Below, one piece after another: positions 1-8,114 of a stretch of DNA of 32,224 nt. The notes beneath the pieces were generated by a model. It saw nothing but the letters and a program-made list of their open reading frames with translations. It was not told the DNA's origin and ran no database searches. Source of the DNA: Bacteroidota bacterium (GTDB lineage: Bacteria; Bacteroidota; Bacteroidia; Chitinophagales; Chitinophagaceae); assembly GCA_022708055.1 (NCBI GenBank), contig JAKIZK010000011.1, forward strand, positions 1-32,224. Direction: 5' to 3'. A program made the position numbers and the translations under genes. Within the stretch, counting starts at the first letter, position 1, and every line of letters starts with the position of its first letter.

Positions 1-874
1 CCTGCAGTTCACCCGACTTATAGGCTGGGCTACCGGTAACAATACTGGTGATTTTAATATTGCCATCATCATACTGTAATGATGCCCCAATGCCATAAAA
101 AGTGCCACTCATTTCTTCATCAAAATATCTTTTATCCACCGGCGGAAAAAACTCCGTATGCGGATCCATGGTCGTGGTTATAGCGTTTACAAAAAGATTG
201 AATTTATCATCGTCATTAAACTTGAAGCGATACCTTTCAAACGTACGATCCATAATTTTTTTCACACGGTCCTTTGCTTCCTGCTCCAGTGCTTCATCCG
301 TTTTCACTACAAATCCTTCTTTGCCTTTGTTTTTATCACGGGCATCCAGTAAATCGGCATAACGATCCAGCACCATGTACTTTAGCTTTTTGCGCCATCT
401 TTCATATCGTTCTGCATCATTGGCCGGTGGTGTCAGTTTGTCGCCATCAAGATTTATATCTTCATCTTTTGTAAAGTCAAATGGCTTGGCCAGAATTTCC
501 TGATAAATTTTTGCCGCTTCTTCCATTCTGGTGTTAAAAATTTTTCCTGCAGCTTGAAAAAATTCTACAGGCGCCCCTTTGATTTCATCATCAATTCTGG
601 TTTCATATTTCTTTAAATCATTCCAGTCTGCCTGCAAAAAGAAAGATTTATCATCATCCAATTGTTTCATGTATTTAGCAAATACTTTTTTTGAAAAAGC
701 ATCATCCATTTTTTGTGGATCAAAATGTCCTTCTTTCAACATTTCGCCAACAAGTTTCAAAATTTCCTCATACTTAGACGGCGGATTTACATTGCGGGCA
801 GCCGTACCCATTGTTTTAAAAGCAAAAAATGATGCCGCAATTACAGTCAACAACACAATAGGGAGTCTTTTCAT
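1..874 (-). CDS. prc: Tail-specific (C-terminal processing) peptidase, S41 family, 3' end cut by window edge
   Basis: The minus-strand reading frame is open from an ATG at 874 to the window edge (291 codons) and encodes the N-terminal half of a Prc/Tsp-type periplasmic protease. The start is a signal peptide (MKRLPIVLLTVIAASFFAF). A charged helical N-terminal region follows, with the typical motif HFDPQKMDDAFSKKVF and KSFFLQADW. From about residue 255 (GTFYGIGASLQYDD) the PDZ domain begins. The Ser/Lys catalytic domain lies outside the window, so activity cannot be judged. An in-frame ATG at 904 would add ten residues (MANAIKYLFN). I prefer 874 because a -7 box at 909-916 would put the transcript start close to 904. 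Family assignment rests on recognised motifs; the family normally degrades or trims periplasmic and membrane proteins from the C-terminus. Confidence 0.85.
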   Translation of the reverse strand, partial: MKRLPIVLLTVIAASFFAFKTMGTAARNVNPPSKYEEILKLVGEMLKEGHFDPQKMDDAFSKKVFAKYMKQLDDDKSFFLQADWNDLKKYETRIDDEIKGAPVEFFQAAGKIFNTRMEEAAKIYQEILAKPFDFTKDEDINLDGDKLTPPANDAERYERWRKKLKYMVLDRYADLLDARDKNKGKEGFVVKTDEALEQEAKDRVKKIMDRTFERYRFKFNDDDKFNLFVNAITTTMDPHTEFFPPVDKRYFDEEMSGTFYGIGASLQYDDGNIKITSIVTGSPAYKSGELQ

Positions 875-908
875 ATTGAATAGATATTTAATAGCGTTTG
901 CCATTCTC

Positions 909-916
909 CAAAAATA
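909..916 (-). promoter_or_regulatory. Putative -7 box (TATTTTTG) for the S41 protease
   Basis: The minus strand reads TATTTTTG, a full match to the Bacteroidota -7 consensus TAnnTTTG. It lies 34 bases before the ATG at 874. No clear -33 TTG is seen at the usual 17-23 base spacing, so the call rests on one element. Confidence 0.4.
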
Positions 917-1061
917 ATGCAAATTGTCAGCTTTAAAAGTCTTTAACAGCATTTAACAACAGTTTTTGATGAATGGAAAACTTAGTCAATCAATGACAAT
1001 TTATTAGGGCTTACACGTAATGAAAGACAGATATTTATTTCTCAAAAAAATCATTTTTTCC

Positions 1062-1069
1062 TATTTTTG
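1062..1069 (+). promoter_or_regulatory. Putative -7 box (TATTTTTG) for tRNA-His
   Basis: TATTTTTG matches TAnnTTTG and sits 13 bases before the first base of the tRNA, a sensible distance for a short 5' leader removed by RNase P. No -33 TTG is visible. Confidence 0.5.
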
Positions 1070-1082
1070 CCGTCCCTTACAC

Positions 1083-1157
1083 GGTGGCTATAGCTCAGTT
1101 GGTTAGAGCATCAGATTGTGGTTCTGAGGGTCGCCGGTTCGAACCCGGTTAGCCACC
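1083..1157 (+). tRNA. tRNA-His (anticodon GTG)
   Basis: The sequence folds as a cloverleaf. The 5' end GGTGGCTA pairs with TAGCCACC; the D arm is AGCTCAG...GAGC; the anticodon stem TCAGA/TCTGA closes the loop TTGTGGT, giving anticodon GTG; the T arm is CCGGTTCGAACCCGG. The extra 5' G (G-1) opposite C73 that marks histidine tRNAs is encoded, as in E. coli tRNA-His. The bases after C73 are CCC rather than CCA, so the CCA end is probably added after transcription; an alternative register one base longer would read CCA. It appears to be a single-gene unit with its own promoter and terminator. Confidence 0.97.
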
Positions 1158-1170
1158 CCCAAAATTATCA

Positions 1171-1205
1171 CCCTGTTTCTTATTGAAGCAGGGTTTATTT
1201 TATTT
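1171..1205 (+). terminator. Rho-independent terminator after tRNA-His
   Basis: A 9-bp stem (CCCTGTTTC at 1171-1179 with GAAGCAGGG at 1185-1193, one T-G wobble) and a 5-base loop are followed by a T-rich tail. It lies 14 bases after the tRNA and ends 9 bases before the next start codon. Confidence 0.8.
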
Positions 1206-1213
1206 AGTACAAA

Positions 1214-1822
1214 ATGAATATCTGGGTTATTATTCTTGTTCCTGTTATCTCTGCTTTTATTGGTTGGGTTACCAACTGGGTAGCCATAAAAATGCTTTTT
1301 CATCCAAGAGAGCCTAAAAAGTTTCTGGGAATTACTTTTCAGGGAATTTTTCCGAAACGCCAAAAACAATTTGCAGAAAAGCTAGGCAAATTAGTGAGCG
1401 ATGAATTTCTGTCGTTTGGTGATATTGAAGAAAAAATCAGTAATCCGGAAAATCTTAAAAAGATAATGCCGGTTATTGAAACACATATAGACGATTTTTT
1501 GCGCAACAGGCTTAGCGATGAAATGCCCGTCATCAGTATGTTTATAGGTGATAAAACCATCCATAAACTAAAATCCGCATTTATGAAGGAAATAGAAACG
1601 CTTTTTCCAAAAGTAATGCGGCAATATGCGGGCAACCTTAAATCTGAACTGGATCTGGAGCATATTGTTATTCAAAAAGTCTCAGCTTTTTCATCAGATA
1701 AACTGGAAGAAACGCTTTATCAGATTATGTCTAAAGAATTCCGTTTTGTTGAAGTGATTGGTGCCATCATCGGCTTTATCATTGGAGTGGTTCAGGTTTT
1801 AATCACCTATTTTACAACTTAG
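1214..1822 (+). CDS. DUF445 family membrane protein
   Basis: The 202-residue product matches the short DUF445 (YheB-like) family found in Bacteroidota. The first 23 residues form a membrane segment followed by the typical GWVTNWVAIKMLFHPREP motif, then F-G-I-FPKRQ. The middle (about 45-165) is a charged helical region. Residues 178-200 (VIGAIIGFIIGVVQVLITYF) form a second membrane segment that places the C-terminus at the membrane. The molecular function of the family is unknown. The ATG at 1214 keeps the membrane helix complete and follows the tRNA terminator directly, so the gene may depend on read-through or on a weak promoter of its own. No partner gene is evident; the next gene starts 120 bases later. 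Confidence 0.85.
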   Translation: MNIWVIILVPVISAFIGWVTNWVAIKMLFHPREPKKFLGITFQGIFPKRQKQFAEKLGKLVSDEFLSFGDIEEKISNPENLKKIMPVIETHIDDFLRNRLSDEMPVISMFIGDKTIHKLKSAFMKEIETLFPKVMRQYAGNLKSELDLEHIVIQKVSAFSSDKLEETLYQIMSKEFRFVEVIGAIIGFIIGVVQVLITYFTT

Positions 1823-1942
1823 GGTTTACAAAATTCTTTTTTAGCCACTGATAACCAATTATCTGCCATTCATCCCAATACGATTAACTTTTTTGCGGGT
1901 TTTTAGTCAATATCCCGTCTAATAAACACTCAAAATAAACAA

Positions 1943-4588
1943 ATGAAATTTAGTCTTTTAATTTTAGCCTTATCTATTATTTCTTTTACCGGATTTTCTC
2001 AAATGCCGGGAGGAGGAATTCAACATGGTCAAAATGCCGGCCGGCAAATGCCTACGGGCAGCTTATATGGAAAACTGGTTGATTCCAAAACAAATAAGCC
2101 AATTGAATATGCCTCAGTACAATTACTGCAAAATCGTTTTGATTCGGCAACAAAAAAGAAAATGGATTTTGTCATTGCAGGTATGCTTACCAGAGCCAAT
2201 GGCGAATTCAGATTGGAGAATGTGCCCGTTATGGGAAAGTTGAAATTACAGGTTACCGTAGTTGGTTTTAAACCTTATGAACAAGCGGTTTCATTTGATT
2301 TAAAAAAACCAGATAACGGAGCTGATATGAGTGCGATGATGGGCGCAATGGATAAAGATCTTGGAAATATTAAAATTGATATTGAAGAAAAAGTGTTAGA
2401 CAATGTAACCGTTACAGCGAATACCAGTACCGCATTAAGACTGGGTATCGATCGCAAAGTGTTTAACGTTGATAAAAATATTGTTTCGGCAGGCGGTTCC
2501 GCTGTAGATGTAATGAAAAATGTACCCTCGGTAAATGTGGACTTAGACGGGAACGTAACCATGCGTAACAATGCACCGCAAATTTTTGTAGATGGCCGAC
2601 CTACTACTATGACACTTGATCAAATACCTGCCGATATTATTGAGAATGTAGAAATCATAACTAACCCATCGGCAAAGTTTGATGCTTCGGGCGGCACATC
2701 AGGCATTATAAATGTAGTATTGAAAAAGAATAAAAAGGTAGGATACAATGGCAGTGTAAGAGCCAGCATTGATTCAAGAGGAAAAATTGGCGGTGGTGGC
2801 GATTTTAATATTCGCCAGGAAAAAATAAATTTCTTTTCTAATATTAATTATAATCAACGCAAATCCATCAATACCGGACATACCGAAAGAACAACTTTTG
2901 GCACACCCAATACATTATTAAATCAAGATGATAAAAGTAATTTTGGAGGCGAATTCAAATTCATTCGCGGTGGTTTAGATTTTTTTGTCAACAACCGCAC
3001 TACCCTTTCTACTGCTGTTAATATTGCCAGAGGATCAATGAACCCCAACTCGACCAGTATCATGTGGACAGACATAATGGGTACACCCGTTACTTCTTCA
3101 CTTGCTGAAAGACTATCTAAATCAAATAATAATTTTCGCAGTTCGGGAGTATCCTTAAGCATGAAACACAATTTTCCAAAATCAGGGCAAGAGCTTACTG
3201 CCGACATTAACTACCGCAGTAGTAAAAATGACAATTCCAATTTCATTACAACAGACTCATTGGATTATAACACAAAGAATGTTTTACAAAGCAACTCCCA
3301 AAGGCAGGATGGTGCCGGCACAAATAAAAACATAGTATTTCAGTTGGATTATTCAAATCCCATTAACGAAAAATCAAAACTGGAAATGGGATTGCGTATG
3401 AGCTATCGCAAGGATGATAATAAGAATGATTTTTATTTTATTACTCCTTCCGGAACTGCCGTTTACAATGCTTTGCTATCGGCTAACTATAACAGCAATG
3501 ATCAAGTATATGCTGCTTATACAACTTACTCAAATCAAATAAAAGATTTTGGTTATCAACTGGGCCTTCGTGTAGAAAGTTCAAACTATACAGGCAATCT
3601 GCCAGACAAAAACCAGACTTTCAACATCAAATTTCCGGTTAGCCTGTTCCCCAGTATATTCTTAAGCAATAAGCTGAAAAACGATCAGGAACTTCAGTTG
3701 AACTATGCTCGTAAAATTAACCGACCCAATTTCTGGCAGTTGTCTCCTTTTACCGATTACTCAGACTCGTTGAATATCAGTCGCGGAAATCCTGACTTAA
3801 AACCTGAGTTTACCAACTCATTTGAATTATCTTACTTAAAAGTATTTAAAAAGAATAAAGACAATTTTCTTGCATCTATTTATTATAAAAACACTACCGA
3901 TCTCATCACTCGTTTTCAGGTGCAGGAGTTAAGTCCGGTTACCAATAAAACAATTTTAGTGAATACTTATATCAATGCTTCTTCCAGTTATGTTACAGGT
4001 TTAGAACTTACTCAAAAAACAAAAATGTCGAAGTGGTGGGATCTTACTGCAAATATGAACCTGTTTACTTCAAAAATAAACACAGGCATTGCAGGTCAGC
4101 CCGAGCAGGAGCAATTTGCAAGCTGGTTTGGAAAATTGAACAACACATTTAAGTTGTTTAAAAACTTCACCATGCAACTGTCTGCTGAATATCAGTCAAA
4201 AACCATTTTACCTCCGGGGGGTAGTGGTGGCGGTGGCAGAGGTGGTGGCGGCCATGGAGGTGGTGGCTGGTTTGGCCAGGCATCTTCTTCACAAGGCTAT
4301 GTAAGAAGCAATTATTTTGTTGATGCGGGCTTCCGTTACGAATTCCTTAAAAACAGACAAGCTTCAATTTCATTAAACATCAATGACATTTTGCGCACCC
4401 GTCGTTCTGATGTTCATTCCGAATCGCCATATTTCACTCAGGATGTTTTCCGCCGTCGCGATCCGCAGGTATTGCGCCTGAGCCTTAACTGGAGATTTGG
4501 AAAATTTGACCCTAATTTGTTTAAACGCAAAAACAATAAAAACCAAGGTGGCGATGGCATGGAGAATATGAATATGGGTGGTCAATAA
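1943..4588 (+). CDS. TonB-dependent receptor, outer-membrane beta-barrel family protein
   Basis: An 881-residue outer-membrane receptor. Residues 1-20 are a signal peptide (MKFSLLILALSIISFTGFSQ). About 38-125 form a carboxypeptidase-regulatory-like Ig fold (GKLVDSKTNKPIEYASVQLL; GEFRLENVPV). About 150-270 form the plug domain (VDVMKNVPSVNVDLDGNV, IFVDGRPT, SGIINVVLKKN). The rest is a beta-barrel of the OMP_b-brl_3 type, with the family signature LNYARKINRPNFWQLSPF and SRGNPDLKPE. A glycine-rich, histidine-containing stretch at about 755-777 probably lies in a surface loop. The last residues (NMNMGGQ) are not the aromatic end typical of classical barrels. No SusD partner or biosynthetic cluster is adjacent, so the substrate is unknown; transport of a bulky ligand with TonB is inferred from the family. 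A strong terminator follows. Confidence 0.9.
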   Translation: MKFSLLILALSIISFTGFSQMPGGGIQHGQNAGRQMPTGSLYGKLVDSKTNKPIEYASVQLLQNRFDSATKKKMDFVIAGMLTRANGEFRLENVPVMGKLKLQVTVVGFKPYEQAVSFDLKKPDNGADMSAMMGAMDKDLGNIKIDIEEKVLDNVTVTANTSTALRLGIDRKVFNVDKNIVSAGGSAVDVMKNVPSVNVDLDGNVTMRNNAPQIFVDGRPTTMTLDQIPADIIENVEIITNPSAKFDASGGTSGIINVVLKKNKKVGYNGSVRASIDSRGKIGGGGDFNIRQEKINFFSNINYNQRKSINTGHTERTTFGTPNTLLNQDDKSNFGGEFKFIRGGLDFFVNNRTTLSTAVNIARGSMNPNSTSIMWTDIMGTPVTSSLAERLSKSNNNFRSSGVSLSMKHNFPKSGQELTADINYRSSKNDNSNFITTDSLDYNTKNVLQSNSQRQDGAGTNKNIVFQLDYSNPINEKSKLEMGLRMSYRKDDNKNDFYFITPSGTAVYNALLSANYNSNDQVYAAYTTYSNQIKDFGYQLGLRVESSNYTGNLPDKNQTFNIKFPVSLFPSIFLSNKLKNDQELQLNYARKINRPNFWQLSPFTDYSDSLNISRGNPDLKPEFTNSFELSYLKVFKKNKDNFLASIYYKNTTDLITRFQVQELSPVTNKTILVNTYINASSSYVTGLELTQKTKMSKWWDLTANMNLFTSKINTGIAGQPEQEQFASWFGKLNNTFKLFKNFTMQLSAEYQSKTILPPGGSGGGGRGGGGHGGGGWFGQASSSQGYVRSNYFVDAGFRYEFLKNRQASISLNINDILRTRRSDVHSESPYFTQDVFRRRDPQVLRLSLNWRFGKFDPNLFKRKNNKNQGGDGMENMNMGGQ

Positions 4589-4617
4589 CAGATTACTAAT
4601 AAATCGTTTTTAAGAAT

Positions 4618-4651
4618 AAGGTTTTGCATATTTGCAAGACCTTTTCTTTTT
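4618..4651 (+). terminator. Rho-independent terminator after the TonB-dependent receptor
   Basis: An 11-bp stem (AAGGTTTTGCA at 4618-4628 with TGCAAGACCTT at 4633-4643, one wobble) with a 4-base loop is followed by TTCTTTTT. It separates the receptor from the glycosyltransferase genes. Confidence 0.8.
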
Positions 4652-4663
4652 AAAGCCAAAATA

Positions 4664-5758
4664 TTGAAACGAATCATATTTACGGTAACGAATGATCTTA
4701 CTTACGACCAGCGTATGAAACGCATCTGCCATACACTGGCAACTGCGGGGTATGATGTAACGCTGGTGGGTCGCCGGTTGCCCTCTTCCGTTGCACTTAC
4801 AAAGGAAGATTACAAACAAAAGCGAATTCGCTGCAGGTTTCATCGTGGCAAATGGTTTTATGCTGAATATAATATCCGATTATTTTTCTATCTCTTGTTT
4901 CGGCGTATGGATGCCGTTTGTGCAATAGATCTAGACACCATCCTACCTTGTCTTCGGGTTTCACAAATAAAGAAAATTCACCGCATTTATGATGCACATG
5001 AATTTTTTACAGAACTCAAAGAAGTAATCAGCCGACCATCCATACATAAGAGATGGTTGCAGATAGAAAAAAAATCGGTTCCAAAATTTAAATGGGGATA
5101 CACCGTAAGTGAAAGCATAGCGCTGGAGTTTAAAAAAAGATATGGAGTAGGTTATGCTACTATTAGAAATGTACCCTTGTTATTCGAAGCAATGGAACCC
5201 CGGCCTGCTACTGAAAAATTTATTCTGTTTCAAGGAGCCGTAAATGAAGCAAGAGGTTTTGAATACCTGATACCTGCCATGAAAGAGGTTCCTTACAAAT
5301 TAGTCATTTGTGGCGATGGCAATTTTATGCCTCAATTGAAAGCATTGATAAAAGAAAACCATCTGGAAAATCAAATAGAACTAAAAGGAATGCTACTGCC
5401 TGATGAACTGGTACCTATTGCCCGGCAAGCTACTATTGGCATTGGGCTTGCCGAAAAACAAGGTCTCAACCAATACCTGGCCCTTCCAAATAAATTTTTA
5501 GATTATATTCACATCGGGCTGCCGCAAATCAGTATGAACTATCCTGAGTATGCAAAGATTAATCACCAATTTGAAGTTGCTGTACTATTAGACGATTTGC
5601 AACCACAATCTATAGCAAAAGCAATAAATGATTTGATGCAGGATGATAACCGCAGAAAGCAAATGCAACAACAATGCATGATTGCCCGCAAAGAACTGAA
5701 TTGGCAGCATGAAAGCAAAAAACTGATTGATTTTTATAAACAGATTTTTACAGCCTGA
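4664..5758 (+). CDS. Glycosyltransferase, GT4-like
   Basis: The 364-residue product has a two-lobed GT-B layout. The N-lobe starts MKRIIFTVTNDLTYDQRMKR, a conserved opening for this group, and holds DAHEFFTE near residue 110. The C-lobe has FILFQGAVNEARGFEYLI near 188, VICGDGNFMPQL, and NKFLDYIHIGLPQISM in the donor-binding region. The start is a TTG at 4664. The first internal ATG (codon 18) would remove the first strand and the conserved ND-x-x-YDQRM motif, so TTG is preferred. Its stop overlaps the presumed start of the next glycosyltransferase (CTGA), which suggests translational coupling. It probably transfers a sugar in exopolysaccharide, glycan or glycolipid synthesis at the inner membrane; donor and acceptor cannot be told from sequence. 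Confidence 0.82.
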   Translation: MKRIIFTVTNDLTYDQRMKRICHTLATAGYDVTLVGRRLPSSVALTKEDYKQKRIRCRFHRGKWFYAEYNIRLFFYLLFRRMDAVCAIDLDTILPCLRVSQIKKIHRIYDAHEFFTELKEVISRPSIHKRWLQIEKKSVPKFKWGYTVSESIALEFKKRYGVGYATIRNVPLLFEAMEPRPATEKFILFQGAVNEARGFEYLIPAMKEVPYKLVICGDGNFMPQLKALIKENHLENQIELKGMLLPDELVPIARQATIGIGLAEKQGLNQYLALPNKFLDYIHIGLPQISMNYPEYAKINHQFEVAVLLDDLQPQSIAKAINDLMQDDNRRKQMQQQCMIARKELNWQHESKKLIDFYKQIFTA

Positions 5759-6873
5759 AAAAAGAAATACATATCATTTGTTTTGACTGCCCCACTCCTG
5801 CCGACTATGGAGGCGCAATTGATATGTACTATAGAATAAAAGCTTTTTTTGAACTCGGTTATGGCATTCACTTGCATTATTTTTCCTATAACAACAGAAA
5901 GCCAAATGATGAACTTAAATCCATTTGTCAATCGATACGGGAATATAAAAGGAAAAAAAATCGCAGGAGCATTGCAGGAAAACTGCCTTATATAGTGGCC
6001 TCACGAATCGATGAAACTTTGATTGAAAATCTGAAAAATGACAATCACCCTGTTTTGATTGAAGGAGTACATTGCAGCGGGATCATCAATCAGCTTAGCC
6101 ATAAAAGAAAAATTGTAGTAAGGCTGCACAATGATGAAGCGGCTTATTATAAACAACTAAGTGCAGCGACGGGAAACTTGCTCAAAAAAATATATTTCAA
6201 AAAAGAAAGTGTTTTACTAAAAAAATATCAACAAAAGCTGCCACAGCATTGCATGTATGCCTGCATTACCGAAAATGACAAATTAGTTTTTCAAAATCAA
6301 TTGGGCTTGAAGCAGGTAATTCACCTTCCGGCATTCATACCTTTTCAGAAAATTAGTTGCAATGAAGGCATGGGCAACTATGCGCTTTATCATGGCAATC
6401 TTTCGGTAGCCGAAAATGAAAAAGCTGTATTGTGGCTGGTCAAAGAAGTTTTTCAAAAGATGAATTGCAAACTAATCATTGCCGGAAAAAAACCGGGGGC
6501 AAAATTGAAAAGAGCAATTGTAAATAAAAAAAATATTGTACTCTTTGAAAACCCTGATGAAATAATGATGAATAAACTGGTGGCCGATGCACACATCAAC
6601 ATCCTGCCATCCATAAGTACTTCGGGTATCAAACTCAAACTGCTGCATGCATTATATTGTGGACGTCATTGTATCGTGAATGAAAATATGATTGCAGGTA
6701 CCGGCGTTGATGCTGCTTGTCATATTGGAAAATCAGCTAATGCAATGGCTTCAATCATTGTTCAATTACAACATCTGCCCTTTCATGAAGAAGAAATAAA
6801 ACTTAGAGAAAAAATACTATTGGCAAAATTTAATAACCTGCAAAATTGCAGGATGCTTATACCATACTTATAG
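5755..6873 (+). CDS. Glycosyltransferase, GT4-like, probable CTG start
   Basis: Second glycosyltransferase. An ATG at 5824 gives 349 residues, but the frame upstream encodes KKEIHIICFDCPTPADYGG, the usual first strand and glycine loop of a GT4 N-lobe. The frame is closed by TAA at 5737, so the only plausible initiators are CTG at 5755 or a rarer codon. I start at CTG, giving 372 residues and a CTGA overlap with the stop of the gene before. The C-lobe shows YALYHGNLSVAENEKAVLWL, KLIIAGKKPG, and SGIKLKLLHALYCGRHCIVN, the donor-site helix seen in related enzymes. Sugar specificity is unknown. The pair looks like one transcription unit. The 3' end overlaps ftsE on the other strand by 17 bases. 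Confidence 0.78.
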   Translation: MKKEIHIICFDCPTPADYGGAIDMYYRIKAFFELGYGIHLHYFSYNNRKPNDELKSICQSIREYKRKKNRRSIAGKLPYIVASRIDETLIENLKNDNHPVLIEGVHCSGIINQLSHKRKIVVRLHNDEAAYYKQLSAATGNLLKKIYFKKESVLLKKYQQKLPQHCMYACITENDKLVFQNQLGLKQVIHLPAFIPFQKISCNEGMGNYALYHGNLSVAENEKAVLWLVKEVFQKMNCKLIIAGKKPGAKLKRAIVNKKNIVLFENPDEIMMNKLVADAHINILPSISTSGIKLKLLHALYCGRHCIVNENMIAGTGVDAACHIGKSANAMASIIVQLQHLPFHEEEIKLREKILLAKFNNLQNCRMLIPYL

Positions 6874-7546
6874 AAGCATTGTCTGTTATTTGTCCTTTCT
6901 CAGTTCGTATCATTCTTGCCGGAAATTTATTTACCACAATATAATCGTGGGTAGCCATTACTACGGCTGTGTTATAATCTTTGCTGATGCTGAACAGCAG
7001 ATTCATGATTTCATCAGAAGTTTCGGGATCCAAGTTGCCGGTAGGCTCGTCAGCCAAAATAAGTTTGGGTGAGTTGAGCAGTGCACGGGCTATATCTATA
7101 CGCTGCTGCTCACCGCCACTCAGCTCAAATGGCATTTTAAAACCTTTTGACTTCAGCCCCACTTTATCCAATACATCCTGAATTTTTTCATCCATCAGTT
7201 TTTGATCGGTCCAGCCGGTGGCACGCAACACAAATTTGAGGTTATCATTTACATTTCTGTCGGTAAGCAATTGAAAATCCTGAAACACTACACCCAGATT
7301 GCGACGCAGAAAAGGTACTTTCTTCCAATCTAAATCGGCCAGATTGAAGCTGGCTACTACACCTTCACCCGACTTTAGCGATAATTCACCGTATAAGGTT
7401 TTAAGCAAACTGGATTTCCCGGTTCCGGTCTTTCCTACCAGATATACAAATTCACCTTTGTTGATGGTAAGATTTACATTTTCTAAAACCAGATTATTTC
7501 CCTGATATATGTTTACATTTTTTAGGCTGATGATAGGTTCAGACAT
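6857..7546 (-). CDS. ftsE: Cell-division ABC transporter ATP-binding protein FtsE
   Basis: The 229-residue ATPase has all ABC motifs: Walker [10 protein letters not shown] (38-46), Q-loop Q89 in VVFQDFQ, signature LSGGEQQ (142-148), Walker B LILADEP (162-168) and switch His 200 (ATHD). The conserved VFQDFQLL and the Walker A variant GKTGTGKS are characteristic of FtsE. With FtsX it controls periplasmic peptidoglycan hydrolases at the division site; ftsX is not adjacent here, which is common in Bacteroidota. Start ATG at 7546 gives the normal family length. It converges with the glycosyltransferase gene. A general ABC ATPase of the LolD/MacB type is the alternative, but the motif variants favour FtsE. 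Confidence 0.85.
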   Translation of the reverse strand: MSEPIISLKNVNIYQGNNLVLENVNLTINKGEFVYLVGKTGTGKSSLLKTLYGELSLKSGEGVVASFNLADLDWKKVPFLRRNLGVVFQDFQLLTDRNVNDNLKFVLRATGWTDQKLMDEKIQDVLDKVGLKSKGFKMPFELSGGEQQRIDIARALLNSPKLILADEPTGNLDPETSDEIMNLLFSISKDYNTAVVMATHDYIVVNKFPARMIRTEKGQITDNASISMV

Positions 7547-7688
7547 TTTGTAAGCTTGTTTTTATGTTTTCAGAAATTGAAACTGCAAAATAAGAAAAGA
7601 AGCTTAAGCAGCCACGCAATTTGTGAGATTTAACTACTTATTTATCAATGTGGTTACCCGGGAGATTTGAAAGTAGCAAAAAAAAATA

Positions 7689-7727
7689 AAACTAATTTTA
7701 TAGTTTTTAAAACTAAATTCTTAGTTT
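7689..7727 (+). promoter_or_regulatory. Tandem dyad operators upstream of the BlaI-like gene
   Basis: Two 18-bp inverted repeats lie head to tail. The first, 7689-7706, reads AAACTA-N6-TAGTTT; the second, 7710-7727, reads AAACTAA-N4-TTAGTTT. Their centres are 21 bp apart, two helical turns, so two repressor dimers would sit on the same DNA face. The second abuts a near-consensus -7 box (TTACTTTG, 7727-7734) 25 bases before the start of the BlaI-like gene. BlaI/MecI family repressors bind such A/T-rich dyads as dimers, so autoregulation is the likely role. Confidence 0.75.
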
Positions 7728-7751
7728 TACTTTGAAATTCAACAAACACAG

Positions 7752-8114
7752 ATGAAACAACTTACAAAAGCCGAAGAGCAAATCATGCAGGTGCTTTGGA
7801 AAAAAGAAAAAGCTTTCTTGAGAGAAATAGTGGAGGCAATACCTAATCCAAAGCCACATCAAAACACGGTAGCCACAATTTTGAAAATATTAGTTGAGAA
7901 AGAATTTGTGGCAGTAGAAGTTATGGGTCGTCTTCATCTCTATTACCCATTGGTATTAAAAGAAGAATATACCAAACGTAGCATGAAGCAATTGGTAAAA
8001 GGATATTTTGAAGGCTCCTTTAATAATGTTGTATCCTTTTTGGTAAAGGAAAACAACATCAGCATTGAAGAACTGGAAACACTACTCAAGCAAATCAAAA
8101 AAAATCAGAAATGA
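7752..8114 (+). CDS. BlaI/MecI/CopY family transcriptional repressor
   Basis: The 120-residue protein matches the BlaI/MecI family (usually 115-130 residues). The N-terminal winged helix starts LTKAEEQIMQVLWKKEKAFL. The recognition-helix region is NTVATILKILVEKEFVAVEV and the wing reaches YYPLV near residue 72. The C-terminal helices (about 75-120) form the dimerisation domain. Paired M56-family proteins normally inactivate these repressors by triggering proteolysis. Here the stop codon overlaps the ATG of the M56 gene (ATGA at 8111-8114), so the two are translationally coupled. The tandem dyads at 7689-7727 sit over its promoter and predict autoregulation. The signal sensed is unknown; no beta-lactamase is adjacent. 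Confidence 0.92.
   Translation: MKQLTKAEEQIMQVLWKKEKAFLREIVEAIPNPKPHQNTVATILKILVEKEFVAVEVMGRLHLYYPLVLKEEYTKRSMKQLVKGYFEGSFNNVVSFLVKENNISIEELETLLKQIKKNQK

Noticed and set aside
1103-1369. 88-codon minus-strand frame ending across tRNA-His
   Set aside because: Its C-terminus (ANRVRTGDPQ) is the well-known artefact of translating the complement of a tRNA gene; the rest lies antisense to the DUF445 gene.
1853-1925. Possible terminator or promoter between DUF445 and the TonB-dependent receptor
   Set aside because: The only inverted match (around GCGGG/CCCGT) has a long loop and no T tail, and no TAnnTTTG box fits.
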